The notes: generated by a model from the letters alone, not told the origin. Numbered from the stretch's first letter, positions 32,967-42,867 are shown. The stretch is 64,000 nucleotides of DNA from Prolixibacteraceae bacterium (GCA_003506435.1 DOAQ01000025.1:171359-235358); one strand, 5' to 3'. Made by a program: numbers and translations.

Positions 32967-35900
32967 ATGGAAAACATAAAAAAGTATTACTTCCTGATTG
33001 TTTCCATTGTCGTTTTTGCGGCCGCTATTTTCATGGAGCACGACGTGATGCAAAACCAGCCCGAAACGCGGCTGGTGAACCAATTTCAAAGTACGTTTCT
33101 GCTTCAGGAAAAAAACCTTGACCGGTACATGAACCAGATTGCCGGAGTGATTGATTCCGGAGAAATTGATAAAAGTTACATTTCTGAATTTGCGTATCTC
33201 ATCCCGACGCTTGAAAACGAAGGACTGGGGTTTTTAATTTTGAAACAGGACGAAATTATTTTCTGGTCGGATAACCATTTTGGATTTTCTCCTTTGCAAT
33301 ACAAACAAATCCGGAACGAGAAGATACTTTTTTTACCTAACGGGATATTTTTCGCCAAACATTTGGCCATAAAAAACCATCAGATCATTGGTCTGATCCA
33401 TCTTAAAAATAAGTACCCGTTCGAAAACCAGTATCTGAAGAACAGCTTTGCCGAGCCTTTCGATTTGCCTGACAGTTACCAGGTAAGCATTGAAGAAGTC
33501 CGTAATTCGATTGCCGTAACCAGCAACAGCAACGATGTTGTTTTTTATATCCGCCCTCTCGGGAAAATCAGGTGCAACAAGTCGGATTTGTATTTTCCGG
33601 CGTTCCTGTATTTTGCAGGGTTTATACTTCTTTTGTTTTATTCCCGCCGGGTGATCAAAGACCATAAAGAGATTTTTATCCTGAAGATGTTTGCCCTCGG
33701 GGGTGCCCTTTTTTCGGGTTACTGGCTGCATGTCACCTTCGGGTTTCCGTCCCTGCTAAAATCGTTCAGCTTTTTTGGTCCCGATTATTATGCCAGCTCC
33801 GCCTGGATACCATCGCTGGGCGACTTTTTCCTGCTGTCGGGACTTTTCTTTTTCTGGAGTATCAATTTTGCCAAAGATCTTTCTATTCCGGCCCGCAGAA
33901 GCGGGTCATACCTTGCTCTTTCGTTTGTATTTTCCGGCCTGCTGTACCTGTTTGCGGGATACCTGATCAGCAATATGATACTGAACAGCAACATTTCGTT
34001 AAAACTTAGCCGGATCAGCGATTTTGATCTGCACAGCCTTGCTGCATATTTTTCCATCGCGTTTTTATTGTTTTCCACTTTTCTGATCAATCAAAAAGTT
34101 GTTCGGATCAGTAAACATTTTGTCAGTCGGAAACGGTTTCTGACCATTTTTACGCCATTGGTTGTAGTTGCCATTGTACTGTCTTCTGTCTTCAGGAATG
34201 TTCACTTTTTTATGATCACCCTTTTCCTGCTTACCAGTGTGATTTTATTTCTTATGAAGCAACGGCAAACACACCGCTTTTCATTTTCTTTTATTGTTTT
34301 GTTCGTGTCTTTGTTCTCTGTTTTCTCGGTATTTGTTATATACAAAGAATTGACAATCCGCGACATGCAGGTTCAAAGGCTAATGGCTGTAAACCTGAGT
34401 TCGGAGCACGACCCGGTGGGCGAAGTTTACCTGACCGATATTCAATACCGGATGAATACAGACTCGGTGATTCCCAGCCTGGTTAATTCTTCGTACAATG
34501 AACTGGAAGAGTACCTGATCCGGAATTATTTTGGCGGTTATTTTTCGAAGTTCGATATTCAGACAACCATTTGCACCGGAGCCGACAGTGTATGGGTGCA
34601 ACCCGACGATTCGATGGAACCGTGTTTCCCGTTTTTCGATGAAATGATTGCCAAATCGGGGACCAAGTTGCCCAATTGCAATTTTTACCACATGAACAAC
34701 AGGAATGGTTTGATTTCTTATCTTGGCAAACTATACTACCCGCTTATTTCCGACTCGCTGGGAATTTCGATTTTTATTGAACTGAACTCGAAAATTGTTT
34801 CCGAAGGGATTGGCTTCCCTGAATTGCTGATGGACCAGTCGCTTATAAAACCCAACAAATACAAGGATTTTTCGTATGCCAAATATTTTAACAACGAGCT
34901 GGTAAACCGGAATGGCGAATATTTATACAATTCGTACTTCCTGTCGTATGGAATTCCGACCCTGCAAAAAGAATTTCAGTTGTTTCGGTGGGACGGATAC
35001 AACCATCTGGTATACAGGCTGGGGAGTACCAATTTCATTGTGGTCAGTAACCGGTCGCTCAGCATCCTCGATTTTCTGATTTCGTTCCCCTATATTTTTG
35101 TGTTTTACATGATGTTCACCCTGCTTTTTATTTTTATCGGGAATTCGGCCTACCGCATACAACCCGTTTCATACGACCTGAAATTTAAAATTCAGGCGGC
35201 AATTATTTCGGTAGTTCTTGTTTCCTTGGTTGTTGTAGCCGCAGGGACGTTATTTTATAATATTCAGGATTACAATAAGAAGCACCAGACCGGGCTTCAG
35301 GAAAAAATGCGTTCCATTTCCGAAGAAATTATGACCCGTCTGGCTGATTCCGAAGAAGTAACCCCCGACCTGCATGCATGGTTGCTTCGCGAGTTGCACA
35401 AACTATCGAATATTTTTGCAACTGATATCAACATTTATAATTTCAACGGCGAACTGATGGCTACTTCGCGACCCGAAATGTTCAACAAAGGAATTATTGC
35501 CACCCGGATGAATACCGAAGCATATTATCAACTGATGGAAAATTATGTGGCCAATTATTTTCAGCCCGAACATATTGGAAGCCTTTATTATCTGTCTGCC
35601 TATGAGCCTATTCTGAACAGCAAAGGCAATTATATGGGTTTTCTGAACCTTCCGTATTTTACCCGTGAAGACAGCCTCGACCAGGAAATTTCGACTTTTA
35701 TTGTTGCGTTCATCAATTTGTATGTCATCCTATTCCTGACCAGCGTGATTTTTGCCGTGCTGATATCCAACCAGATCACCCGACCGCTGAGCCTCATCCG
35801 CAACAAACTGAAAGGCATTCAACTGGGCAAAAAAAGCGAGCAGATCAATTACAATGCGCAGGATGAAATTGGCGCGTTGGTAAAGGAATACAATAAAAAG

Positions 35901-36623
35901 GTGGACGAGCTGGCCGAAAGCGCCGAATTGCTGGCAAAAACGGAACGTGAACTTGCCTGGCGCGAAATGGCCAAACAAATCGCTCATGAAATTAAAAATC
36001 CGCTGACCCCAATGAAACTGCATGTGCAGTATCTTCAGCGGGTGAAAAAGGAAGGCATGGAAATCAGCGATGCCCAGTTTGAAAAAGTTACGCAAACTCT
36101 TATTGAACAGATTGATACCCTGTCGGATATTGCCACCGAATTCTCGAATTTTGCGAAAATACCGCAGGCAAAGAATGAAATGATCGACTTGGTTGATAAA
36201 TTGAAAACTGTAGTAGAACTATTTGAGGCAAACCCGGGGAATAAAATTTCGCTGCAACTAAACGGGATTGACAAATTATTGATTTATGCCGACCGGGAAC
36301 AGATTTCGAGTGCCTTTGTAAACCTCATGAAGAACGCAATTCAGGCTATTCCTGAAGACCGCGCAGGGGAAATAACCATTACACTGAAGAAAGAAACGGA
36401 TAAAGCAATTATTTCGGTAGCTGATAATGGTACCGGCATCCGTGACGATTTGCGCGACCGCATGTTCGAACCGAATTTCACTACCAAAACCAGCGGCATG
36501 GGACTGGGCCTATCCATCGTGAAAAAAGTAGTCGATAACCTGCAGGGGCGCATTTGGTACGAAACATCAATCGATCTTGGAACAACCTTTTATATCGAAA
36601 TCCCTGTTTATACTAAAAAATGA
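32967..36623 (+). CDS. Very large NtrY-like sensor histidine kinase
   Basis: A 1218-residue sensor. After an N-terminal membrane helix (residues 7-24) comes an extracytoplasmic part of about 190 residues. A cluster of about seven or more membrane segments follows between 215 and 460, then a second extracytoplasmic region to about 690. Two more helices, another short sensor region and a last helix lead to HAMP (about 940-990). The kinase core has H1007 in AHEIKNPLTPMKLH, the N box NLMKNAIQAIP, DNGTGIRDD and GMGLGLSIVKK. It phosphorylates itself on the histidine. No response regulator is adjacent. Its stop overlaps the next start (ATGA). Confidence 0.88.
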   Translation: MENIKKYYFLIVSIVVFAAAIFMEHDVMQNQPETRLVNQFQSTFLLQEKNLDRYMNQIAGVIDSGEIDKSYISEFAYLIPTLENEGLGFLILKQDEIIFWSDNHFGFSPLQYKQIRNEKILFLPNGIFFAKHLAIKNHQIIGLIHLKNKYPFENQYLKNSFAEPFDLPDSYQVSIEEVRNSIAVTSNSNDVVFYIRPLGKIRCNKSDLYFPAFLYFAGFILLLFYSRRVIKDHKEIFILKMFALGGALFSGYWLHVTFGFPSLLKSFSFFGPDYYASSAWIPSLGDFFLLSGLFFFWSINFAKDLSIPARRSGSYLALSFVFSGLLYLFAGYLISNMILNSNISLKLSRISDFDLHSLAAYFSIAFLLFSTFLINQKVVRISKHFVSRKRFLTIFTPLVVVAIVLSSVFRNVHFFMITLFLLTSVILFLMKQRQTHRFSFSFIVLFVSLFSVFSVFVIYKELTIRDMQVQRLMAVNLSSEHDPVGEVYLTDIQYRMNTDSVIPSLVNSSYNELEEYLIRNYFGGYFSKFDIQTTICTGADSVWVQPDDSMEPCFPFFDEMIAKSGTKLPNCNFYHMNNRNGLISYLGKLYYPLISDSLGISIFIELNSKIVSEGIGFPELLMDQSLIKPNKYKDFSYAKYFNNELVNRNGEYLYNSYFLSYGIPTLQKEFQLFRWDGYNHLVYRLGSTNFIVVSNRSLSILDFLISFPYIFVFYMMFTLLFIFIGNSAYRIQPVSYDLKFKIQAAIISVVLVSLVVVAAGTLFYNIQDYNKKHQTGLQEKMRSISEEIMTRLADSEEVTPDLHAWLLRELHKLSNIFATDINIYNFNGELMATSRPEMFNKGIIATRMNTEAYYQLMENYVANYFQPEHIGSLYYLSAYEPILNSKGNYMGFLNLPYFTREDSLDQEISTFIVAFINLYVILFLTSVIFAVLISNQITRPLSLIRNKLKGIQLGKKSEQINYNAQDEIGALVKEYNKKVDELAESAELLAKTERELAWREMAKQIAHEIKNPLTPMKLHVQYLQRVKKEGMEISDAQFEKVTQTLIEQIDTLSDIATEFSNFAKIPQAKNEMIDLVDKLKTVVELFEANPGNKISLQLNGIDKLLIYADREQISSAFVNLMKNAIQAIPEDRAGEITITLKKETDKAIISVADNGTGIRDDLRDRMFEPNFTTKTSGMGLGLSIVKKVVDNLQGRIWYETSIDLGTTFYIEIPVYTKK

Positions 36624-37399
36624 TAAAACTTACCGTTCTGGTTGAAAATACCGCCGGAAATAAATGTCGCGCCGAGCATGGCCTTTCGTATCTGGTTGAA
36701 GCCGACAAACCGGTTTTGTTCGATACAGGTGCATCCGACCTGTTCATTCAGAATGCCCAACAACTCAACATTAACCTTGATTTGGTTGAGACAGTGGTTT
36801 TAAGTCACGGGCACAACGACCATTCCGGAGGATTATCGTTTCTGAAAAACAAAAAGCTGATTTGTCATCCGGATGTTTTTACAAACCGCTACCGGAAAGT
36901 GGATGGTATACCCTTGGGATTCCGGCTTAGCTTTACTGAGACAGAAAAATTGTTTGATGTTCAAATGAGCCGCGAACCGGTACAACTTTTGCAACAAATC
37001 TGGTTTTTAGGCGAAGTACCCCGCCGGAATAATTTTGAAGCAAAAGAAACCGCTTTTAAATTTGAAGACGGTTCCGACGATTTCACACTGGACGATTCGG
37101 GATTGGCAATCGTTGGCAATGATGGGCTGATCGTGGTTTCGGGCTGTGCCCATGCCGGTATTTGCAATACGGTTGATCATGCCATACAAGTCACGGGTGT
37201 ACAAAAAGTACAGGCGGTAATTGGCGGTTTTCACCTTAAACGCGACGATGAACTCACCCGGCAAACCATCGGGTATCTGAAAAAACTGAATGTTCAGCAG
37301 GTAATCCCGTCCCACTGCACCATGTTGCCCGCACTGGCTGCCTTTTACAACGAATGGCAATTTGTTCAGTTAAAAAGCGGCAATGTGCTGAGGTTTTGA
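36620..37399 (+). CDS. MBL-fold metallohydrolase
   Basis: A 259-residue metallo-beta-lactamase-fold protein with the metal-binding LSHGHNDHSGG (near 61-71), a later SGCAHAGICN and GGFHLK. This set resembles the 7,8-dihydropterin-6-methyl-4-(beta-D-ribofuranosyl)-aminobenzene 5'-phosphate synthase-like branch. The substrate cannot be inferred. The start codon overlaps the kinase stop, so the two proteins are translationally coupled and may work together. Confidence 0.85.
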   Translation: MIKLTVLVENTAGNKCRAEHGLSYLVEADKPVLFDTGASDLFIQNAQQLNINLDLVETVVLSHGHNDHSGGLSFLKNKKLICHPDVFTNRYRKVDGIPLGFRLSFTETEKLFDVQMSREPVQLLQQIWFLGEVPRRNNFEAKETAFKFEDGSDDFTLDDSGLAIVGNDGLIVVSGCAHAGICNTVDHAIQVTGVQKVQAVIGGFHLKRDDELTRQTIGYLKKLNVQQVIPSHCTMLPALAAFYNEWQFVQLKSGNVLRF

Positions 37400-37508
37400 A
37401 AGATCGAATGAAAGATGCAGCGATATTTATCGAGTTGGACATAATGCTAAAATCCATCCACGATAATTAGTGCAAAATTGAGTTGAGTTAAAGACTTAAA
37501 AAATAGTT

Positions 37509-37516
37509 TAACTTTG
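37509..37516 (+). promoter_or_regulatory. Candidate promoter of the restriction-modification pair
   Basis: TAACTTTG matches the TAnnTTTG element, 28 bp before the methylase ATG. A TTGA-like element lies about 21 bp further upstream. This is consistent with the pair being independently expressed cargo. Confidence 0.5.
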
Positions 37517-37543
37517 TCGTATTAAACATAGAGAATTAGAAAA

Positions 37544-38653
37544 ATGCTTTTCGAAGAATATCAATATTTTAACTATCAATTCCCCGAACCACAATATTTG
37601 GGAGCAAAACATACTCTTCTTCCTTGGATAAATCAATTTATACCCAAAAATGTATCGACTGCAATTGACGCTTTTGCAGGTTCTCAATCTGTCTCATATC
37701 TTTTTAAACAGTTAGGATTTAAAACTATTACAAATGATTTTCTAAATTTCAACAATCAAATTGGGTTATCGCTTATTGAAAACAAAAAGATAAAACTCAC
37801 AAAAGACGATTTACAATTACTCTTTCAACCTTCAAAAAGCAAAGATGCTTTTGACCTGATAGAAAATACTTTTACAGAAGTGTTTTTTGAAAAGAGCGAA
37901 GCAACGTTTTTAGATAATTTCAGGGCAAATATTCCATTACTAGACAATTTATATAAACAGGCTCTTGCTTTTACAGTAATTAATCGAAGCATGACAAGAA
38001 AAATAACGATGGGACATTTTGGACATACACAAGCTTTGGTTTATGCAAGTAATCCAGAAAGAATAAAACGCAACCGGAGTTTAGTAAGACCTATTAAAGA
38101 AATATTTGAAGAAATATTACCTAAATATAACAATGCAATTTTTGATAACAAACGTGAAAATCAAAGTTATAACCAAAACATTTTAGAGTTATTGCCTAAT
38201 ATTAAAAATATAGATTTAGCATATTTCGATCCACCGTATTGCGATAGCCATGCAGATTATCAAGGTTTTTATCATTTATTAGAAACATACACAGAATATT
38301 GGAAGGATAAAGAATTTGTAAACGGAATTAAGCGATATGAACCACAACGCGTTAGTGGTTTTGATAAAAAGAGAGATGTTATTGCTTCTTTTGAGAAATT
38401 GTTTGGATTGTCAGAAGAAATTCCTCATTGGTTAATTAGTTACAATAATCGTAGCTATCCGGGAATTGAAGAATTTGAGAAACTGATTTCAAAATATAGA
38501 GATGTTAAAGTGGAAGTCAAAACCTATCAGAATGGAAGAGGAGGGAAAGGTAGTGTAGCGGGGAGTCAAGAAATTTTATTTGTATGCAATCCTAAAAAGA
38601 AACATTTTGTTTCAACTAACCATAAAGAACAATTGATAGATGAAAGATTTTAA
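37544..38653 (+). CDS. DNA adenine methylase, D12 class
   Basis: A 369-residue N6-adenine methyltransferase. The SAM-binding motif I is AIDAFAGSQSVSYLFKQLG (near 43-61), preceded by PQYLGAKHTLLPWI. The catalytic motif IV is LAYFDPPYC (near 225-233). That order fits the alpha (Dam/D12) group. The 14-bp overlap with the next gene, a probable nuclease, indicates a type II restriction-modification system. The codon use is AT-rich, unlike the flanking MBL and valS genes. Confidence 0.88.
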   Translation: MLFEEYQYFNYQFPEPQYLGAKHTLLPWINQFIPKNVSTAIDAFAGSQSVSYLFKQLGFKTITNDFLNFNNQIGLSLIENKKIKLTKDDLQLLFQPSKSKDAFDLIENTFTEVFFEKSEATFLDNFRANIPLLDNLYKQALAFTVINRSMTRKITMGHFGHTQALVYASNPERIKRNRSLVRPIKEIFEEILPKYNNAIFDNKRENQSYNQNILELLPNIKNIDLAYFDPPYCDSHADYQGFYHLLETYTEYWKDKEFVNGIKRYEPQRVSGFDKKRDVIASFEKLFGLSEEIPHWLISYNNRSYPGIEEFEKLISKYRDVKVEVKTYQNGRGGKGSVAGSQEILFVCNPKKKHFVSTNHKEQLIDERF

Positions 38654-39746
38654 TTATTGGAAGAAATTATACGAAAGCGAAAAACTGGAAGAGTTTAGCA
38701 ATGATAAAACCGGACTTTTATGGCTGAAAACTAAATCTATCATTCGAAAGGAACTTATTTCCGAATTTATTAAAGTCAACGAAATTACTCTATATGAAAC
38801 AGCATTGGCAAAGCAGTTTATTGAATTATTCGATTTGTTTTGTAAAGATATTTCAAAATCCAACAAACTTTTGAACGAATTCATAAAAACAGAAAATCAA
38901 AAACAGGTACAAACTCTTGATACAACGCAATTAGTTTCTGAATTATACAAGCTCAAAAATTTTGAGTGGGGTGGAGATTATCAAAACTCTTTAGATAAAT
39001 ATCTGGTAAGCCGCTATGTAAAGGTTCATAAATCGTTCGATACTCTTATCTCTAAATTTGAAACAGAAATTAATATTGCTGTTCAAGGTTATGTTTTAAA
39101 TAGCTGGTACAACCATTGGAGCAGCATTGTAATTGAGCATATTTTTAAATCACATCCCAAAGTTTTACCTACTGTTGGACAAATAAAAAGTGTCGACTTT
39201 TTCATTAATGATGTGCCATTTGATTTGAAAGTAACTTATCTGCCTGCAGAATATATTAAAGACAAGCGAAAAGAAAAAGGGTTTTCAGTAGAACTAACTT
39301 TTTTGAAAAAGAAAGCAGACGAAGCACAAATAAGTTTCGACAAAACTGCGAAACCATCTGACATTTTCTATGAGATTATTGAAAAAATGAAAGACAAAAA
39401 TGATGAGTTTTGCTTAGATGTTTTGACAACCTTGAAAAGCGAGAAGCTTGAAATTTTAAAAGAAGTGCAAAACAACCCTAAAATTTTAGCAACATGGCTT
39501 TATGAAAATCAAGGCGAAATGCGTTTCGGTTCTGAAAATCGTTTGTTTTTGGTACTTGTGGATACTGACGACTTCAATAATTCTTGGAAATTGAAGAGAA
39601 ATCTTGACCTTTTAAGACCAACAATTCTTTCGTATTTAGATAACTTTCAAAATAAGAAGACTGACGATTTAAAAGTAACATTTGAATTTAAGGGCAAGCC
39701 TCATCCATTTACCGCATTGACTGACATAATATTCGTCGTAAAGTAG
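38640..39746 (+). CDS. Putative type II restriction endonuclease
   Basis: A 368-residue protein with no family I can name. A PD-(D/E)XK-like arrangement is visible: E166 (SIVIEHIFK), D186 (KSVDFFIN) and D195-L-K197 (VPFDLKVTYL). The overlap with the methylase gene, shared AT-richness and shared insertion point make it the likely cognate restriction enzyme. It would cut unmodified DNA at the methylase's site. The nuclease call is inferred from the motif and context. Confidence 0.7.
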   Translation: MKDFNYWKKLYESEKLEEFSNDKTGLLWLKTKSIIRKELISEFIKVNEITLYETALAKQFIELFDLFCKDISKSNKLLNEFIKTENQKQVQTLDTTQLVSELYKLKNFEWGGDYQNSLDKYLVSRYVKVHKSFDTLISKFETEINIAVQGYVLNSWYNHWSSIVIEHIFKSHPKVLPTVGQIKSVDFFINDVPFDLKVTYLPAEYIKDKRKEKGFSVELTFLKKKADEAQISFDKTAKPSDIFYEIIEKMKDKNDEFCLDVLTTLKSEKLEILKEVQNNPKILATWLYENQGEMRFGSENRLFLVLVDTDDFNNSWKLKRNLDLLRPTILSYLDNFQNKKTDDLKVTFEFKGKPHPFTALTDIIFVVK

Positions 39747-39979
39747 AACAAGAAGCACTACGCAACCTGCAGTTATCGGAAATGGCCTTCTCATCCCAAC
39801 TTGTATGCACCTTTCTCGCTGGTAAGTTCGTGTCGAGTAATAGTTTTGGGCTTATGCACATACTCCCATCCGATAGATGAGTGGTTAACGAAAAATCGTT
39901 GCACTTGATACCAATGCAACAAAAACAAGCAAGGACAAACCACAATCTGAATTCCTTCTATTTTCCGCAAACTTTTTTC

Positions 39980-39987
39980 TATTTTTG
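39980..39987 (+). promoter_or_regulatory. Candidate valS promoter -7 element
   Basis: TATTTTTG fits TAnnTTTG and lies 43 bp before the valS ATG at 40031. The rest of the 284-bp gap between the nuclease gene and valS holds no gene. Confidence 0.45.
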
Positions 39988-40030
39988 CAGGCTTAAAATA
40001 AATAGCTTTCAACTAATCAATCAGATAGAA

Positions 40031-42778
40031 ATGGAGATTCCCGCAAAGTACAATCCTGCTGAAACAGAAGATAAATGGTATCGTTACTGGATGGAAAAAG
40101 GTTTTTTTCATTCGGAACCCGACGAACGTGAACCTTACACGATAGTGATTCCGCCGCCTAACGTCACCGGTGTGTTGCACATGGGGCACATGCTCAACAA
40201 TACCATTCAGGATATTCTGACCCGCAGAGCAAGAATGTTGGGCAAGAACGCTTGCTGGGTTCCGGGAACCGACCATGCTTCAATTGCCACCGAAGCCAAA
40301 GTAGTTGGAAAACTGAAAGATCAGGGCATTTCGAAATTCGACCTGAGCCGCGATGAATTTCTGGAACACGCATGGGAATGGACCCACAAACACGGCGGCA
40401 TCATTCTCGAACAGTTGAAAAAACTCGGCGCTTCGTGCGACTGGGATCGTACTGCTTTCACAATGGACGAACCACGCAGTGAATCAGTTATTAATGTGTT
40501 TGTCGACTTGTACAACAAAGGATTGATTTACCGCGGAGTACGTATGGTCAACTGGGACCCGGCAGCAAAAACAGCTTTGTCCGACGAAGAAGTGATTTAC
40601 AAAGAAGTGCAGTCGAAACTATATTACCTGAAATATAAAATAGAAGAGGCCCCCTCTAACTCCCTCCAAGGGGGAGAGAAAATGCCGGAAGGTTCCAACT
40701 CCTTCCCCTTGGGGGAAGGTCGGGAAGGGGCTTCTTTCGTGACCATCGCAACGACCCGCCCTGAAACCATCTTGGGCGATACCGCCGTTTGCGTGAATCC
40801 AAACGATCCGCGTTTTACTCACCTGAAAGGCAAACGGGTGCTGGTTCCGCTGATCAACCGTTCCATCCCGATCATCGAAGATGAATATGTGGATATGGAA
40901 TTCGGCACCGGCTGCCTGAAAATTACGCCAGCCCACGATGTAAATGACTACGAAATCGGGCTGCGATTCAACCTTCCGAGCATCGATATTTTTAACGACG
41001 ATGGTACGATGAGCGAAAAGGCGGAATTGTTTATCGGGGAAGACCGCATGGTGGTGCGCGAAAAAATTATGGTTGATCTTGAAAAAGCGGGCAATGTTGC
41101 CAAAGTGGAAGATTACACCAATAAAGTAGGTTTCTCGGAACGTACCCATGTGCCAATCGAACCAAAATTGTCGGCTCAGTGGTTCCTGAAAATGGAAGAA
41201 TTGGTAAAACCGGCATTGGCAAACGTGATGGACGATACTATCATGTTTTATCCGCCGAAATTTAAAAATACCTACCGCCACTGGATGGAAAACATCAAGG
41301 ACTGGTGCATTAGCCGCCAGTTATGGTGGGGTCACCGCATTCCGGTGTGGTATATTAAAACATCGGCCCCCCTAAATCCCCCCGAAGGGGGGACTTGGGG
41401 CTTTGTAGTCGCTGAGAGTGAAGAGAAAGCAAGGGAACTTGTGCTTGTCAAACACCCCTCCTTGGGAGGGGACGGGGGAGGCTCTTTTTCGCTTTCCCAG
41501 GACGAAGATGTGCTCGACACCTGGTTTTCCAGTTGGTTGTGGCCAATCTCTGTTTTCGACGGAATCCGCGATCCGGAAAACAAAGAAATTCAATATTATT
41601 ATCCAACGAACGATTTGGTTACCGCTCCCGATATTATTTTCTTCTGGGTAGCCCGCATGATCATTACCGGGTACGAATACCGCCAGAAGTACCCATTCAA
41701 AAACGTTTATTTCACCGGAATGGTGCGCGACAAACTCCGCCGTAAAATGTCGAAATCGTTGGGTAACTCGCCCGATCCGCTCGACCTGATTGCCACCTAT
41801 GGCGCCGATGGTGTCCGCGTAGGCATGTTGCTTTGCTCACCTGCCGGCGGCGATTTGCTGTTCGACGAGAGCCTGCCGCAACAGGGTGCCGGTTTTGTTA
41901 CCAAAATATGGAACTCGTTTCGGTTGGTGAACGGCTGGGAAGTAGATCACAAAATTCCCCAACCTGAACATTCAAAATTAGCCATCAACTGGTTCCACGA
42001 AAAATTCAGCCAGATTGTTGAGCAAACCGACGATCATTTCGACAAGTTCCGCATCTCGGACGCTTTGATGAGCGTTTACACCACGGTACGCGACGAGTTT
42101 TCGGGCTGGTTGCTCGAAATGGTAAAACCTGCCTACCAACAACCCATCGACGGCAAAACCTATCAGGAATTGATTGACATTTTTGATGAAGTGTTACGGT
42201 TCCTGCATCCGTTTATGCCGTTTGTAAGCGAGGAAATATGGCAATTGCTGAAAGAGCGCAAAGATGGCGAAAGCATCATGATCAGCGCCTGGCCAAAATC
42301 AACCGGTTACGACGAAACCATGATTGCCCGGTTTGAAGATGTAAAAGAAGCCATTGCAGGATTACGCACTATCCGGACTAAAAATAATATTCCAAATAAA
42401 GATCAACTTGAGTTGTCCATTATTCAGGGCGACAAAGGTTTTGCTCCCGAATTCAACAGTGTGCTGGTGAAAATGGGCAACTTGTCGGCATTAAATATGG
42501 TGAACGAAGAAGTGAAAGGTGCTGCTTCATTCCTGGTAAAATCAACTACTTTCTTTGTGCCGCTTGGTGAGAAAGTAGATATTGAAGAAGAACTGAAAAA
42601 ACTTCAGTCGGAACTGGATTATGCGAAAGGCTTCCTGTCCTCAGTATTGAAAAAACTAAGCAACGAACGCTTTGTAAGCAGCGCCCCGGCCAATGTGGTT
42701 GCTACCGAACGCGCCAAACAGGCCGACGCCGAAGCCAAAATCAAAGTTTTGGAAGAACAGATTACCAATTTGAAATAA
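40031..42778 (+). CDS. valS: Valine-tRNA ligase with two in-frame repeat insertions
   Basis: A 915-residue class I synthetase that charges tRNA-Val. Motifs are the HIGH-type PNVTGVLHMGHMLNN (near 38-52), the editing-domain ATTRPETILGDTA, and the KMSKSLGNSPDPLD loop. A C-terminal coiled coil (VDIEEELKKLQSELDYAKGFL) is typical of ValRS. The start at 40031 gives MEIPAKYNPAETEDKWY; the upstream in-frame codons are not conserved-looking. Two insertions carry GC-rich palindromes: residues about 205-235 (APSNSLQGGEK...) just before the editing domain, and about 445-485 (APLNPPEGGTWGF and HPSLGGDGGGSF) near the catalytic core. Without them the length would be near the family norm. Confidence 0.95.
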   Translation: MEIPAKYNPAETEDKWYRYWMEKGFFHSEPDEREPYTIVIPPPNVTGVLHMGHMLNNTIQDILTRRARMLGKNACWVPGTDHASIATEAKVVGKLKDQGISKFDLSRDEFLEHAWEWTHKHGGIILEQLKKLGASCDWDRTAFTMDEPRSESVINVFVDLYNKGLIYRGVRMVNWDPAAKTALSDEEVIYKEVQSKLYYLKYKIEEAPSNSLQGGEKMPEGSNSFPLGEGREGASFVTIATTRPETILGDTAVCVNPNDPRFTHLKGKRVLVPLINRSIPIIEDEYVDMEFGTGCLKITPAHDVNDYEIGLRFNLPSIDIFNDDGTMSEKAELFIGEDRMVVREKIMVDLEKAGNVAKVEDYTNKVGFSERTHVPIEPKLSAQWFLKMEELVKPALANVMDDTIMFYPPKFKNTYRHWMENIKDWCISRQLWWGHRIPVWYIKTSAPLNPPEGGTWGFVVAESEEKARELVLVKHPSLGGDGGGSFSLSQDEDVLDTWFSSWLWPISVFDGIRDPENKEIQYYYPTNDLVTAPDIIFFWVARMIITGYEYRQKYPFKNVYFTGMVRDKLRRKMSKSLGNSPDPLDLIATYGADGVRVGMLLCSPAGGDLLFDESLPQQGAGFVTKIWNSFRLVNGWEVDHKIPQPEHSKLAINWFHEKFSQIVEQTDDHFDKFRISDALMSVYTTVRDEFSGWLLEMVKPAYQQPIDGKTYQELIDIFDEVLRFLHPFMPFVSEEIWQLLKERKDGESIMISAWPKSTGYDETMIARFEDVKEAIAGLRTIRTKNNIPNKDQLELSIIQGDKGFAPEFNSVLVKMGNLSALNMVNEEVKGAASFLVKSTTFFVPLGEKVDIEEELKKLQSELDYAKGFLSSVLKKLSNERFVSSAPANVVATERAKQADAEAKIKVLEEQITNLK
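40646..40731 (+). repeat. GC-rich palindromic element inside valS (first)
   Basis: CCCCCTCTAACTCCCTCCAAGGGGGAG and, about 35 bp later, CTTCCCCTTGGGGGAAGG form C-run/G-run hairpins. They are in frame and are translated as extra residues before the editing domain. The composition is unlike the rest of the gene and like dispersed palindromic repeats seen between genes in this phylum. Confidence 0.7.
41365..41484 (+). repeat. GC-rich palindromic element inside valS (second)
   Basis: Two hairpin units, CCCCCCTAAATCCCCCCGAAGGGGGG and CCCCTCCTTGGGAGGGGACGGGGG, flank the ordinary segment FVVAESEEKARELVL. The translated extra residues lie in a loop between the KWYI-like strand and the conserved DVLDTWFSSWLWP. 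In frame. Confidence 0.7.
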
Positions 42779-42836
42779 GAAACCGGTAGCTCCTACGAAT
42801 AAAATACGAACTTTTGCAACCAATTGATAATAAACT

Positions 42837-42867
42837 TGTCTGTATTTCTACAGACAGGTTTTTTTTA
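42837..42867 (+). terminator. Rho-independent terminator of valS
   Basis: TGTCTGTA pairs with TACAGACA (4-nt loop), followed by GG and eight T residues, 58 bp after the valS stop. Confidence 0.85.

Noticed and set aside
37544..39746. Phage or transposon origin of the restriction-modification pair
   Set aside because: No integrase, transposase, terminal repeats or tRNA target is seen at its edges, so only AT-rich composition and the location suggest transfer.
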